Origin: Arthrobacter sp. S41
GTDB taxonomy: Bacteria; Actinomycetota; Actinomycetes; Actinomycetales; Micrococcaceae
Length of the DNA stretch: 64,000 nt
Direction of reading: 5' to 3'
Assembly: GCF_004320535.1 (NCBI RefSeq)
Contig: NZ_SIHY01000002.1
Coordinates: forward strand, 496,001-560,000
Shown here: positions 26,984-36,403 of the stretch, in pieces
How the letters are laid out: every line of letters starts with the position of its first letter
Numbering within the stretch: the first letter of the stretch is position 1
The notes under the pieces: generated by a model
What the model was told of the DNA's origin: nothing
Databases searched by the model: none
Seen by the model: only the letters and a program-made list of their open reading frames with translations
Position numbers and translations under genes: made by a program

Positions 26984-28162
26984 TTAGCGGAAAGCCGGAA
27001 CGCCGGTGAGTTTGTTGCCCAAGATCAGCGTGTGAACCTCATCGGTACCTTCGTAGGTACGTACCGATTCCAAATTGTTGGCATGACGCAACGGCGAGTA
27101 GTCCAAGGTGATGCCGTTCCCGCCAAGAATGGTGCGAGCTTCGCGACAGATCTTGATGGCTTCGCGACAGTTGTTCAATTTGCCCACCGAGATCATATGA
27201 AGATCCAAGTTTCCTGCGTCTTTGAGTCGTCCAATGTGAAGAGCCAGCAAGAAGCCCTTGTTTATTTCCAAAGCCATATCCACCAGCTTCTGCTGGGTCA
27301 TTTGGTATCCCGCTAGCGGTTTGTCAAACTGCATTCGCTGTTGTGAGTATGCCAAAGCGTCTTCAAATGCGTCGCGTGCAGCGCCCATGGATCCCCAAAG
27401 AATGCCATAGCGTGCCTCGTTCAGGCAGGAGAACGGGCCCTTTAATCCTTTGACGTTTGGCAACACTGCAGAGCTGGGCAAACGCACATCAACAAGGTCG
27501 ATTTCGCACTGGATCGAAGCACGCATGGAGAGTTTTTGTTCAATAGGTGTCGCAGTGAAGCCTGGGGTGTTGGTAGGAACCACAAAGCCTCGGATCCCTT
27601 CCTCGGTCTGTGCCCAGATCACCGCGACGTGGGCTATATTCGCCAGACCAATCCACCGCTTGGACCCGTTGATCACCCAGTCGTCTCCATCGCGGCGCGC
27701 AAAAGTTTGCATGTTTGAAGGGTCTGATCCAGCGGTCGGTTCAGTCAACCCGAAGCAACCGATGGCTTCACCGGCAGCCATCGCTGGCAGCCACTCTTGC
27801 TTCTGCTCTTCCGATCCATGCTTGTAGATGGCACTCATCGCTAGCGAACCCTGAACCGAAACAAAGGTGCGCAGTCCCGAGTCACCTGCTTCCAGTTCTG
27901 CCCCGGCGATGCCATACTCCACCGCTGACCGGCCGGCGCAGCCATAACCTTGTAGATGCATTCCAAGCAGTCCCAGTTTGGCCATTTCTGGAATGATTTC
28001 CACTGGGAAGACCGCGTCGTTGTACCACTGGGCAATATTAGGTTTGATGTGCTCTTTGACGAAGCCGCGCACCGTATCTCGAAGGGCCAGCTCTTCAGTG
28101 GAGAGCAAGGAATCAAAGTTGATCAAATCTGACGGATCAAGGATATGTTCTGTGGTGGTCAT
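26984..28162 (-). CDS. gcdH: Glutaryl-CoA-dehydrogenase-type acyl-CoA dehydrogenase
   Basis: A 392-aa FAD-dependent acyl-CoA dehydrogenase very close in pattern to glutaryl-CoA dehydrogenase, which oxidises and decarboxylates glutaryl-CoA to crotonyl-CoA. Marks are GCFGLTEPTAGSDPS, KGPFSCLNEARYGILWG and TYEGTDEVHTLILG with the catalytic base E371. Residues that hold the substrate carboxylate in the human enzyme, Glu87 and Arg94, are kept as E91 and R98; Ser95 is Thr99. A close relative acting on another dicarboxyl-CoA is possible. The CoA transferase upstream would supply the CoA ester. Confidence 0.85.
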   Translation of the reverse strand: MTTTEHILDPSDLINFDSLLSTEELALRDTVRGFVKEHIKPNIAQWYNDAVFPVEIIPEMAKLGLLGMHLQGYGCAGRSAVEYGIAGAELEAGDSGLRTFVSVQGSLAMSAIYKHGSEEQKQEWLPAMAAGEAIGCFGLTEPTAGSDPSNMQTFARRDGDDWVINGSKRWIGLANIAHVAVIWAQTEEGIRGFVVPTNTPGFTATPIEQKLSMRASIQCEIDLVDVRLPSSAVLPNVKGLKGPFSCLNEARYGILWGSMGAARDAFEDALAYSQQRMQFDKPLAGYQMTQQKLVDMALEINKGFLLALHIGRLKDAGNLDLHMISVGKLNNCREAIKICREARTILGGNGITLDYSPLRHANNLESVRTYEGTDEVHTLILGNKLTGVPAFR

Positions 28163-28177
28163 TTTCTCTCCTCGGAG

Positions 28178-29371
28178 CTAAGCATGAGTAGGTTGGTCAA
28201 AGAGTTCTTGGTGTTGGCCGTGGGTTGGCGGAAGTCTGCGGTATTGGGCTGCGGAGCGCGAGAGACCGATGGGGCTGGATATCTGAGTAGTCCCTTCTCC
28301 GGTGACTTCATCCTTGATGACTGCCACCGGATCTAGGCCCAGCTCTTTAGCGAAGTCAATGGCTTCAGCAACGGAGTTGACCTTTCCTGCTGGTACCCCG
28401 GCATTCATCAGGCTGGCGGCCCAGCTTGCTGCGTTTCTTGTACTGGTGACTTCTTCTATGAGGGTTTTGAGCACCCCACGATTGGCCACCCTGGCTGAGT
28501 TGGTGAAGAACCGTGGATCCTCGGCGAGCGCCGGATCTCCGAGTTGTTGACACAGTGCAGCAAATTGCCGGTCATTACCCACCGCTATGGCTACTACCCC
28601 ATCACTGGTGTTGAAGGTTTCATAGGGTGCAATGCTGGGGTGCGCGTTACCCATACGTGCTGGCGCTTGGCCGGTGGCCAGTGTGCTGCTTGACTGGTTG
28701 GTCAGTCCGGCGAGCAATGATGAGAGCAAGTTGATGCTTACTCGCTGCCCTTGTCCACTACTCTCACGTTCGCGTAAGGCCAGCAGTATTCCGGTGACAG
28801 CGTTCTGTGCTGCCAGCACGTCTACCAGCGCTACTCCTACCTTGCTAGGCGTGGCATCTGGTTCTCCGGTGATACTCATCAGCCCACCGACGGCTTGGAC
28901 CAGAAGATCAAATCCGGGCAGTGTGGCACCTTGTTTTTCACCGAATCCAGAAATTGAGCAGTAAATCAGTGACGGGTTCAGTGCTTTGAGCCTGTCGTAG
29001 TCCAGGCCGAATTTGGCCAGTACTCCGGGGCGGAAGTTCTCCACTAGGACATCGGCTTCCGCGATGAGTGCCAGCAGTCGATCTAGCGCAGCGGTGTTGG
29101 CAAAGTCGACAATGACTGCTTGTTTGTTGCGATTCACCGACCAGTAGTAGGTGCTGATGCCTTGGGCATTGACCGGTGGAATCCATCCCCGGGTTTCGTC
29201 GCCCGCGATGCTTTCAACCTTGAGGACGTCGGCGCCGAAGTCACCTAATGTCATCGTGCACAATGGCCCGGCAAGAATGCGCGAGAGGTCAATGACCTTG
29301 ACTCCCTCAAGCGGTTGACTCACCACTTTCACCTCCGGTTCCGCTAAGTTGATGGTTGTTACATGTTGCAT
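28178..29371 (-). CDS. CaiB/BaiF-family CoA transferase
   Basis: A 397-aa class III CoA transferase. The N-terminal GVKVIDLSRILAGPLCTM, VENFRPGVLAKFGLDYD and LPGFDLLVQAVGGLMSITG (with the conserved catalytic Asp) are diagnostic. With the glutaryl-CoA-dehydrogenase-type gene 15 bases downstream, it probably activates glutarate or a related diacid with CoA from succinyl-CoA or acetyl-CoA. The ATG at 29371 lies inside a 14-bp sequence also found at the GntR gene start. It is the first gene of the operon. Confidence 0.85.
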   Translation of the reverse strand: MQHVTTINLAEPEVKVVSQPLEGVKVIDLSRILAGPLCTMTLGDFGADVLKVESIAGDETRGWIPPVNAQGISTYYWSVNRNKQAVIVDFANTAALDRLLALIAEADVLVENFRPGVLAKFGLDYDRLKALNPSLIYCSISGFGEKQGATLPGFDLLVQAVGGLMSITGEPDATPSKVGVALVDVLAAQNAVTGILLALRERESSGQGQRVSINLLSSLLAGLTNQSSSTLATGQAPARMGNAHPSIAPYETFNTSDGVVAIAVGNDRQFAALCQQLGDPALAEDPRFFTNSARVANRGVLKTLIEEVTSTRNAASWAASLMNAGVPAGKVNSVAEAIDFAKELGLDPVAVIKDEVTGEGTTQISSPIGLSRSAAQYRRLPPTHGQHQELFDQPTHA

Positions 29372-29378
29372 GCTACTC
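29365..29378. promoter_or_regulatory. Candidate GntR operator at the catabolic operon start
   Basis: GTTGCATGCTACTC is identical to 30136-30149 at the start of the GntR gene. Its core GTTGCATGCTAC is a 10-of-12 palindrome. It overlaps the start codon of the CoA transferase, so a bound repressor would block early elongation or act on a leaderless or short-leader promoter. Confidence 0.5.
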
Positions 29379-29431
29379 TATGTTGCGTAGCTCACTCATG
29401 GCAAGACTTAATGGAACTTTGCTAGGTGCAG

Positions 29432-30151
29432 CTAGGAAATTAGATCTTCAAGACGGTCCAAAAATGGCTGAGCTTCAAGACCCGGAGTCCGCGAACAAAT
29501 CGAACGGATCAGCATTTGCGCGGTACGCATGATGTGTCTACGCACTTCTTCGGCAGCGGCCGGGGCATCCTTAGCAAGGATCGCAGCCATAACCTGCTCA
29601 CGATCCCCCGCTAACTCCTGACTGCTGCGGGCATAGGGCACGGTAGTTTGCCCATGAGCAAGCACTAAGTTGCGCAACTGCCCCACCACACTGTCCAGTT
29701 TTTTGTTGCTGGCTAATCCAAGCAGGTACAGGTGGAATTCTTTGTCGGCCTCTAGGGTGGCCCTCCCGTCACCGCTCTGCCCAACCTTGATCATCTGCTC
29801 GTGCAGTTCGGTGAGTCGGGCACGGTCAGCGTCAGTAGCGTTGAGCACACCGCGTGCGGCAGCTGCCGGTTCAATGGCCAACCGCAATTGGAAGACCTCA
29901 ACGATATCTTCCAAGGAGATCTGGTTGACCCGCACCCCGCGGTTTTTCGCCACAGTCACAATGCCTTCTTTTTCCAAGAGCTGCAAAGCTTCACGCACCG
30001 GAGTGCGTGAGACCCCGAGCTTCTCGGAAATGCCAATGGCCGAATAGTGCTGATCAGGGGCCATCTCCCCTGCAACGATGGCCGCCCGGATCATTGTGGT
30101 GACCTGTTCGGTCAGCGAGGCTTTAGGGGCAATCGGTTGCATGCTACTCAT
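29432..30151 (-). CDS. GntR/FadR-family regulator
   Basis: A 239-aa regulator. The N-terminal winged helix includes SEKLGVSRTPVREALQLLEKEGIVTV. An FCD-type ligand domain follows, with FQLRLAIEPAAAARGV and EFHLYLLGLA. Such proteins sense carboxylic acids or acyl-CoAs. It lies 60 bp upstream of the catabolic operon in the same direction and is its likely regulator. The start is uncertain: ATGs at 30190, 30151 and 30142 are all open and none has a strong ribosome-binding site. I chose 30151. Confidence 0.85.
   Translation of the reverse strand: MSSMQPIAPKASLTEQVTTMIRAAIVAGEMAPDQHYSAIGISEKLGVSRTPVREALQLLEKEGIVTVAKNRGVRVNQISLEDIVEVFQLRLAIEPAAAARGVLNATDADRARLTELHEQMIKVGQSGDGRATLEADKEFHLYLLGLASNKKLDSVVGQLRNLVLAHGQTTVPYARSSQELAGDREQVMAAILAKDAPAAAEEVRRHIMRTAQMLIRSICSRTPGLEAQPFLDRLEDLIS
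30136..30149. promoter_or_regulatory. Candidate GntR operator at the GntR gene start
   Basis: This is the second copy of GTTGCATGCTACTC. Its central CAT holds the in-frame ATG at 30142 at exactly the same offset as the ATG of the CoA transferase in the first copy. Autoregulation is the simplest reading. Confidence 0.45.
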
Positions 30152-30231
30152 GAGCAGAAGCTTATCTTGATTCGTCTTGATCCTGACCATCTACCATCTG
30201 AACGTTTCCACGGGCACGATAAGCTGACACA

Positions 30232-31098
30232 GTGAGTGAGCAACAATCGATCCCTGAGAATTTTTTGGCCGAAGACCTGCGCCTGGCTGCGCTGGATGCA
30301 GCACGTAGCGCAGCTCCCCTACTGTCTTCTTCCTTTCGCACCGCAGTAAATGTTGAGCACAAAACCAGCACCCATGATCTGGTCACCGACATTGACCGCC
30401 GAAGCCAACAGCTCATCACCGATTCATTGTTAACTGCGGTACCCGATTCGTGGGTGCTTGGCGAAGAGAAACTAACTACCACCTCCGGCCATAAAGCCGC
30501 AGGCAAGGTGCAGTGGATCGTGGATCCCATCGATGGGACCAGCAATTTTGTTCACGGCGTAGCGTTCTTCTGCATTTCCATCGCAGCTGCCATTGACGGC
30601 CAGCTGGTGGCCGCGGTGATCATCGATCCAGTCACCGGCGACGAGTTCAGCGCGAACTCGGATGCTGCGATGCTCAACGACGTTCCGCTACGTCCGGGCA
30701 CCCGTCCGGAACAATCTCGCGCCAATCTGATGACCGACTATCCCGGGGCAGAGTCACTGACTAAGGATGGCGATATCGCCTTGCAACTGTTTGGTCAGTG
30801 GATTCAAGATTTTGCCACCGTGCGCCGAAAGGTCAGCGCCGCTCTAGCCTTGGCTCACGTTGCCGCCGGCTGGTCTGATGCGACCATCGGCTTTGATACC
30901 AAAGTTTGGGACGTCGCCGCCGGAGCACACTTGGTGCGCATGACACACGGAACTTTCCGTGGGTTGGCCTACGGTGAAACCGGGTTAGCCGATCACGAGT
31001 GTCCCGGTTTTATCGCCCAAGGACCGGGCGCCAACTACCCTTCGCTAAATTCGGCAGCACAGCAGATCCATCAGTTGCGCACCCGCACGGTGCGCTAA
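30232..31098 (+). CDS. Inositol monophosphatase-family phosphatase
   Basis: A 288-aa Mg-dependent phosphatase. The family metal sites are LGEEK, DPIDGTSNFVHG and WDVAAGAHLVRMTHG. Substrates in the family include inositol-1-phosphate, histidinol phosphate and adenosine bisphosphate, and the choice cannot be made here. The GTG start at 30232 gives MSEQQSIPEN. It is divergent from the GntR gene and is followed by a strong hairpin. Confidence 0.87.
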   Translation: MSEQQSIPENFLAEDLRLAALDAARSAAPLLSSSFRTAVNVEHKTSTHDLVTDIDRRSQQLITDSLLTAVPDSWVLGEEKLTTTSGHKAAGKVQWIVDPIDGTSNFVHGVAFFCISIAAAIDGQLVAAVIIDPVTGDEFSANSDAAMLNDVPLRPGTRPEQSRANLMTDYPGAESLTKDGDIALQLFGQWIQDFATVRRKVSAALALAHVAAGWSDATIGFDTKVWDVAAGAHLVRMTHGTFRGLAYGETGLADHECPGFIAQGPGANYPSLNSAAQQIHQLRTRTVR

Positions 31099-31133
31099 AA
31101 ATTTTCAGCGGCGACAAACTGTGCACAAAACAA

Positions 31134-31185
31134 AAGTGGTGGCCTAGAACCGATAGCTTTTGCTACGGGTTCTAGGCCACCACTT
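31134..31185. terminator. Bidirectional terminator
   Basis: Arms of 18 bp (31134-31151 and 31168-31185) pair perfectly around a 16-base loop between two convergent genes. The minus strand continues TTGTTTTGTG. Confidence 0.8.
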
Positions 31186-31217
31186 GATTGCCAGTACTAC
31201 TCCCTGGCCGATGCTGT

Positions 31218-32861
31218 TTAGAGGTGAGTCGGGGCGAACATCTTCAGCAGAGTTTTGACCACGATGACGTTTGGTCCCTCTTCGGTAAGCGCCTGCTTGA
31301 GCGCGTCACCGATCTGATCAACTTCGACCTCACGCGCCGGAACACCGAAGGACTGAGCCAGTGCGACAAAGTCGGGCCGGACCAGCTCGGTGGCCGTAGC
31401 CTTACCAAAAGCGCCTTCCATGTACTCACGCAAGATGCCGTAGCCACCGTCATCAACAATCAACCAGGTCACTGGGGCCTGGTGTTGTTTGGCGGTTGCT
31501 AGCTCAGCGATGGAGTACATCGAGGAACCGTCACCGCTGACAGCCAGTACTCGTTGCCCGGTACCAATCGCGCCACCAATGGCCGAAGGGAAACCGAAGC
31601 CCAGACCGCCGGCACCCTGTGCCGAATGGAACTGGCCATCCTTGGCATCCCAGCAGCTCCAGCCCCAGTAGGCTGCAATGGTCATATCCCAGAAGGTCTG
31701 CATCGATGCCGGAACTGCGGCACGGATGTCTTCCATGAATTTTTGTTCTTTGCCCAGATCCTGAGCATCCAGGCGTGCCTGGATTTTTTCTAGGGTCTGC
31801 GCGACCACCTGCTGTGGTCGCTGTCCATGCCATGAAGCGCGCGAGGTGTACCCGGCATCCTTCAATCCCCGGTCCAGGAACTTCAGCGCTTCGCGGGCGT
31901 CGGCGCGAATACCAAGCGCAGGAGTATTGGACTCCAGAACTCGTGGTTCAGCGTCAATCTGAATCATCTTGCCGCGCGGTTCAAGGGTGAAGTAATTACT
32001 GGTCACTTCGCCTAGGGCCGAGCCGATGACCAACAATACGTCGGCGTCTTCCATAACCTCGGTGGCGTGACGGTCTTCAACCCATGACTGCAAGGACAGT
32101 TCATGATTCCACGGGAAAGCCCCGTTACCGCCCGGGCTGGAAAGCACCGGCGCCTGCAAGGCTTGCGCCACGGCCAACAGTTCGGCCTGCGCACCGGCAC
32201 GGCGCACACCACCACCGGCGATAATGGCCGGACGTTGTGCATCGGAGAGCCAGTTAATTGCTTCGCGGATCAACTCTTCACGCGGTGGGTGCTCATAGGC
32301 TTCAGCCAAAGCATCCTGCACCGGTGGCACCATCACTTCAGCGAGCAGCACGTCCTGGGGAACTTCAACCCACACCGGCCCCATGGGCACAGTGATCGCA
32401 CGCGCCCAAGCATCCTGAATGGCCGAAGGGATGCCAGAGGCGTGATGTACGGTCTGCTGGAACTTGGTGACGTTGGCCGCCGAAGCTTTCTGGTCATCGA
32501 GCTGGTGCAGCATGCCCTTGCGTCGTGCACCCAGTCCATCCAGTGGGATCTGGCTGGCCACAACAACCATCGGCACACCGGTGGCATAGGCTTCCTGCAG
32601 TCCAGCCAGCGAGGTTAGCGCGCCGGGGCCGGTGGAGAGGAACAGTACGCCCACCTCACCGGTAGCGCGCGAATAGCCGTCGGCGGCAAAGGCCGAGTTG
32701 TTCTCCACTCGCGAGGAGACAAATTCCAGGTTTGAGCGGGAGAGCGCGTCGAACAGCCCCAAGGCGTGCTGTCCGGGGATGCCGAACACGGTTTTAGCTC
32801 CCAGCGCGGTGAGGGTCTCAATGACCAGGTCGCCGCCGTTACGTTGGGGCTGTGTTGTCAT
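31218..32861 (-). CDS. ThDP-dependent decarboxylase-like enzyme (AruI-like)
   Basis: A 547-aa thiamine-diphosphate enzyme of the acetolactate synthase/decarboxylase superfamily. Features are FGIPGQHALGLFDAL, catalytic Glu in SSRVENNSAFAADGYSRATG, central domain IIAGGGVRRAGAQAEL and the ThDP motif GDGSSMYSIAELATA. Where most relatives have NN before GGYG, this one has DD (IVDDGGYGILREY). It overlaps by one base the ureohydrolase gene. That pairing resembles the arginine transaminase pathway, in which AruI decarboxylates 2-ketoarginine to 4-guanidinobutyraldehyde and GbuA then cleaves guanidinobutyrate. A generic acetolactate synthase is less likely because no small subunit is present. Confidence 0.8.
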   Translation of the reverse strand: MTTQPQRNGGDLVIETLTALGAKTVFGIPGQHALGLFDALSRSNLEFVSSRVENNSAFAADGYSRATGEVGVLFLSTGPGALTSLAGLQEAYATGVPMVVVASQIPLDGLGARRKGMLHQLDDQKASAANVTKFQQTVHHASGIPSAIQDAWARAITVPMGPVWVEVPQDVLLAEVMVPPVQDALAEAYEHPPREELIREAINWLSDAQRPAIIAGGGVRRAGAQAELLAVAQALQAPVLSSPGGNGAFPWNHELSLQSWVEDRHATEVMEDADVLLVIGSALGEVTSNYFTLEPRGKMIQIDAEPRVLESNTPALGIRADAREALKFLDRGLKDAGYTSRASWHGQRPQQVVAQTLEKIQARLDAQDLGKEQKFMEDIRAAVPASMQTFWDMTIAAYWGWSCWDAKDGQFHSAQGAGGLGFGFPSAIGGAIGTGQRVLAVSGDGSSMYSIAELATAKQHQAPVTWLIVDDGGYGILREYMEGAFGKATATELVRPDFVALAQSFGVPAREVEVDQIGDALKQALTEEGPNVIVVKTLLKMFAPTHL

Positions 32862-33847
32862 TACTTGTTCAATCCCTGGTTGGCGCGGAAGTCGCTGATC
32901 AGGCTGATTAGGTCGTAGGTGACGTGGCTGGCGGCCACACCGGTCAGTTCGGCGTGGTCGTAAGCTGGGGCGACCTCAACAATGTCGGCGCCGACGATCT
33001 TCAGTCCGCGCAACCCGCGCAGGATTTCCAGTAGCTCACGGCTGGTGATGCCGCCGGCTTCCGGGGTTCCGGTGCCTGGTGCGTGGGCTGGGTCAAGTAC
33101 GTCGATGTCCACCGAGATGTACAGCGGGCGGTTGCCGATGCGCGCACGCAGCTTGTCAACGATTTCACGCACACCCTGGTAGTACACGTCCGAGCTGGTC
33201 ACGATGCCAAAGCCGAAGCGCTTGTCATCCTCTAGGTCCTTCTTGCCGTACAGCGGGCCGCGAGTACCCACGTGGCAGATGGCTTCGGTATCCAGAATGC
33301 CTTCTTCTACCGCACGGCGGAATGGGGTGCCGTGGGTGTACTCGGCACCAAAGTAGGTGTCCCAGGTATCCAGGTGAGCGTCGAAGTGCAACATGGCCAC
33401 CGGTGCACCGGCACGCTCGGATGCAGCGCGCAGCAGTGGCAGTGCGATGGTGTGGTCGCCACCGATGGTGACCAGGGTTGAACCGTCAGAAGTTAGCTCC
33501 AAGGCTTCTTCCTGAATCGTTTCGATAGCTTCATTGATGTTGAACGGGTTCACCGCGAGGTCACCGGCGTCAACTACCTGGCTCTGAGCAAAAGGCGAGG
33601 TGTCGGTGGCTGGGTTGTAAGGGCGGATCAGGCGCGAGGATTCACGGACGTGGTTGGCACCAAAGCGTGCACCTGGACGGTAGGAAACACCGGTATCAAA
33701 AGGCACACCAATGATCTTGATGTCAGCGCTCTGGACCTGGTCCAGACGCGGCAGACGGGCGTAGGTACCGGCGCCGGCGTAGCGAGGGATCATCGCTGCA
33801 TTGATTGGCCCCAGCTTGCCGTTTTCCTCGATGCGAACTTCTTTCAT
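32861..33847 (-). CDS. Agmatinase/guanidinobutyrase-type ureohydrolase
   Basis: A 328-aa manganese ureohydrolase. The three metal motifs are present: [21 protein letters not shown] and [19 protein letters not shown]. It releases urea from agmatine or from a guanidino acid; the family cannot be split by eye. Its translational overlap with an AruI-like decarboxylase favours 4-guanidinobutyrate. The start at 33847 has AGGAGGG upstream; the ten residues before it are not part of the family. Two dyads lie in its upstream region. Confidence 0.87.
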   Translation of the reverse strand: MKEVRIEENGKLGPINAAMIPRYAGAGTYARLPRLDQVQSADIKIIGVPFDTGVSYRPGARFGANHVRESSRLIRPYNPATDTSPFAQSQVVDAGDLAVNPFNINEAIETIQEEALELTSDGSTLVTIGGDHTIALPLLRAASERAGAPVAMLHFDAHLDTWDTYFGAEYTHGTPFRRAVEEGILDTEAICHVGTRGPLYGKKDLEDDKRFGFGIVTSSDVYYQGVREIVDKLRARIGNRPLYISVDIDVLDPAHAPGTGTPEAGGITSRELLEILRGLRGLKIVGADIVEVAPAYDHAELTGVAASHVTYDLISLISDFRANQGLNK

Positions 33848-33872
33848 GCTCTTGCCCTCCTGGCACTTATTC

Positions 33873-33891
33873 GGCAACTGCCATAGTTGCC
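33873..33891. promoter_or_regulatory. 19-bp dyad upstream of the ureohydrolase gene
   Basis: GGCAACT and AGTTGCC flank a 5-bp spacer, ending 26 bp upstream of the ATG and next to the ribosome-binding site. A second dyad, GAAAC-TTAC-GTTTC, lies at 33898-33911. These are likely regulatory sites for the ureohydrolase/decarboxylase operon. Confidence 0.5.
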
Positions 33892-34003
33892 TAATATGAA
33901 ACTTACGTTTCCCATTATGCTATTTTGTTGGCGAGGTCACGTCAAGACTCAGAGCACCAAAATAGTGACTATGACGCGAATTCCGGGGCAAAAGACAACA
34001 AAA

Positions 34004-34029
34004 GCCGTAGCCCTACAAAGGGCTACGGC
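34004..34029 (-). terminator. Terminator of the 34-kb membrane protein gene
   Basis: A perfect 10-bp stem (34004-34013 with 34020-34029) with a 6-base loop is followed on the minus strand by TTTTGTTGTC. It lies 45 bases beyond the stop. Confidence 0.8.
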
Positions 34030-34074
34030 AGCATTTGACGATCCTGAGCACTGAAGGCAGAACGTCTAAAAATT

Positions 34075-34491
34075 CTATTCTTGGCGAAGGTACTTCCTGG
34101 TGGCTTTGATCATTGCTCGATCCAGCTCGTGGATTGCCACGCAAAAGCCGGTGGAAAGAATGAGAGATTTGAGCATAAGTTCACCGGGATCATCGGCCAC
34201 GTAAACCAGCTGAATTGGACCCACAAGAACGAGAAGAACCATCGTCCAGACGGCATATGGCCAAGAAGTATGGGCTTGAGCCATTTGAGGGAAGCGTGCA
34301 CGCCGCCGGATGGTGCGCATTCCGATTATCACAATCACCACAGCGATGATGACCGCGCCGATGAAAAAGAAGTTGCGCTGGGTACGAATCCACGTCAAGG
34401 TGGTCCCCGCGAGTAAACCAAGGAACACCGAAGCCCACCAGCCGATAGAGCGTAGCTGGTTCTGAGTGCCAGTTGTTTCGCTAGTACTCAC
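34075..34491 (-). CDS. Membrane protein, unknown function
   Basis: A 138-aa protein with about four hydrophobic segments (about 17-34, 43-60, 76-97 and 105-123). The GTG at 34491 was chosen because AGGAG lies at the right distance; the open frame extends further upstream without a start signal. I do not recognise a family. It lies between the ureohydrolase operon and the XRE-cupin regulator, all on the minus strand. Confidence 0.7.
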   Translation of the reverse strand: MSTSETTGTQNQLRSIGWWASVFLGLLAGTTLTWIRTQRNFFFIGAVIIAVVIVIIGMRTIRRRARFPQMAQAHTSWPYAVWTMVLLVLVGPIQLVYVADDPGELMLKSLILSTGFCVAIHELDRAMIKATRKYLRQE

Positions 34492-34585
34492 GCCACTCCT
34501 ATCGCTCGCCGCACCATGTGCGTACGGTGAACACACCTTTTTAGAATACGCGCTTGAACGCATCGGCACGAGTAAGGCTCCCCGG

Positions 34586-35149
34586 TTAGAGGATCAAGGT
34601 CCACGTCACCAAGGCCACTTCATCGGCTTCATTTTCCCAGCTATGCGGCTCGCGCCCTGGGAAGGTCATAGTGTCTCCGGCTTGGAGTTCAACGCGTTGA
34701 TCCGGCAACACTAAAGTGAACCTCCCCGAGATCACATGCAAAACTTCCAGTTCACAGTCCACCGAATACAGTTCGGCTTCACCAACACCCTTGGGCGCGA
34801 TTTCAGCGCGAATCATCTGAACCCGCCTTTCGCTACGCGGTGTCACCAATTGCTCAGTGATTCCTTCTCCGCCTAGGGACACCCGTGGCGCTTCGGCCAA
34901 TCGCACCAACATCGTTTCAGGCACTTCAAATAGCGTTCCCACTTCAATGCCGAGCACTTCGCATAGTTTCAGCAGCGTTGAAACCGAAGGGCTGGTCAGA
35001 TCTCGCTCAACACGCGAGAGAAAGCCCTTGGTCAATCCGGACAGTTCAGCAACCTGGTCGATGGTCATCCGCTGCCTTTGGCGCACCCCGCGTAGCCGTG
35101 AACCAATATTGATTGCAGCACCGGTTGATTCCACGGGCAGGGTCTTCAT
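34586..35149 (-). CDS. XRE-family regulator with C-terminal cupin (PuuR-like)
   Basis: A 187-aa regulator. The N-terminal helix-turn-helix is LRGVRQRQRMTIDQVAELSG and LTKGFLSRVERDLTSPSVST. A C-terminal cupin_2 domain (HVISGRFTLVLPDQRVELQAGDTM, then GREPHSWEN) should bind a small ligand or metal. PuuR and similar proteins control polyamine and amino-acid use, which fits the ureohydrolase operon nearby. A dyad at 35223-35239 lies upstream and suggests autoregulation. Confidence 0.87.
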   Translation of the reverse strand: MKTLPVESTGAAINIGSRLRGVRQRQRMTIDQVAELSGLTKGFLSRVERDLTSPSVSTLLKLCEVLGIEVGTLFEVPETMLVRLAEAPRVSLGGEGITEQLVTPRSERRVQMIRAEIAPKGVGEAELYSVDCELEVLHVISGRFTLVLPDQRVELQAGDTMTFPGREPHSWENEADEVALVTWTLIL

Positions 35150-35222
35150 ATTTTTGCTCCATCGCCTCTGTTGTTCCGACGCACTAGGCGTCTTCCTGCC
35201 ATTTGCCTAAGTCAGCAGGCAG

Positions 35223-35239
35223 GTTTACCAATAGTAAAC
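35223..35239. promoter_or_regulatory. Dyad upstream of the XRE-cupin gene
   Basis: GTTTAC-N5-GTAAAC is a perfect 6-5-6 inverted repeat 74-90 bp upstream of the regulator start, in the space between it and the divergent DinB-like gene. It may serve both genes. It differs from the dyads at the ureohydrolase gene. Confidence 0.45.
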
Positions 35240-35322
35240 AGACCCTAGCTGGGGTGCGTCAAATATGTCGCACACCACAACAACTGCTGTTCGCTGAGCA
35301 GCCGGCTGATTACACTCGGCAT

Positions 35323-35937
35323 ATGAAGAACAGCAAAGAGCTTTTGCGTGAATACCTCAACGACGCCCGCAACGCGGTGATCTATAAAGCTCAGGGACTG
35401 AGCGATCACTTGGCCCGCAAGCCACTGACGCCCACCGGCACGCATGTTCTTGGCGTAGTGCATCACTTGGCCATCACCGAATACGGATACTTCGGCCAGT
35501 GCCTGGGCCGAGAGATCAACAACCCTTATGTGCAAGAACTCATGGACTCCGACGATCCGCAAGCCGACTTTTTACCGCCAGCACACTTCACCGCCGGCGA
35601 CATCATTGATTTTTATCAACAGGCGGTCGCATTCTGCGAACAGAGCATCGCGTCCCTGCCATTGGATGCACCGGCCGAAGTGCCATGGTGGATTCGCCGC
35701 CGGCACACCACCTTGGAACAGCTCATGATTCATATGATCGCTGAAACCTCCCGGCACGCCGGGCACCTTGATATCGTGCGCGAACAGCTTGATGGCTTCA
35801 CCGGTCTTCGCCCCGAAGCTCCCAACCTTCCCCCGTATTCCACAACCCAGTGGGAACAGCAGTACACGAAGATCAACCAGCTGTCCCAGACGCTAGACGC
35901 TGGGTCCAGCGCGGATGAAGGAAATATTTCAGGCTAG
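35323..35937 (+). CDS. DinB/DUF664-family protein
   Basis: A 204-aa protein of the DinB-like four-helix metal-binding superfamily. The His residues of VHHLAITEYGYFG and of HMIAETSRHAGHLDIVREQLDG lie where the metal ligands are expected. Some members are bacillithiol or mycothiol-dependent transferases; actinobacterial DUF664 proteins are often guessed to use mycothiol. No substrate is known. The start at 35323 begins the family domain. Confidence 0.8.
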   Translation: MKNSKELLREYLNDARNAVIYKAQGLSDHLARKPLTPTGTHVLGVVHHLAITEYGYFGQCLGREINNPYVQELMDSDDPQADFLPPAHFTAGDIIDFYQQAVAFCEQSIASLPLDAPAEVPWWIRRRHTTLEQLMIHMIAETSRHAGHLDIVREQLDGFTGLRPEAPNLPPYSTTQWEQQYTKINQLSQTLDAGSSADEGNISG

Positions 35938-36108
35938 GACTTCACTGGCTTACTTGCACGGGAGTAGCATCGCAAGTGTTGCTTCACGAGACACGGCGTA
36001 AAGCTCCGACTTGCCGTGCACCAACCCCAGATTCATGGGTGGTTCGGATGACGAAGCGGTCCGTTCACAATTTTGTGGCCGGGCAAGAACTCAGTGAGAG
36101 CGCATCCC

Positions 36109-36375
36109 ATGGCATATTCCGTCCTGCCCATCATCGACCGCCAAACCGGACAAGTTCAGTTCAAGGTCCAGGGCCAATGGCACATTCGATACGTGTGCGA
36201 TCCAGCTCGCTTAGAATTGCTCATCGTCCGATCCGCGCGCCGCCCGATCTTTGAACCGGCGACCTCGCAGCTAGTACTTTCCATTGCTAGCTCCGGTCAG
36301 CCCGAGGGGCAGAGCATCGCTTTTAGTCTTGCCAAATTCCCAAGTCTGAGACCGCTGTCTAAACTGGGTAGCTGA
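36109..36375 (+). CDS. Hypothetical protein
   Basis: An 88-aa frame (MAYSVLPIIDRQTGQVQFKV) that lies between the DinB-like gene and the VIT1-type gene with no overlap. The N-terminus looks like a small beta-rich protein. The ribosome-binding site is weak, so it may not be expressed. I do not recognise a family. Confidence 0.4.
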   Translation: MAYSVLPIIDRQTGQVQFKVQGQWHIRYVCDPARLELLIVRSARRPIFEPATSQLVLSIASSGQPEGQSIAFSLAKFPSLRPLSKLGS

Positions 36376-36403
36376 TCCGTTATCTGCCAAGAGAGCTGTA
36401 TTC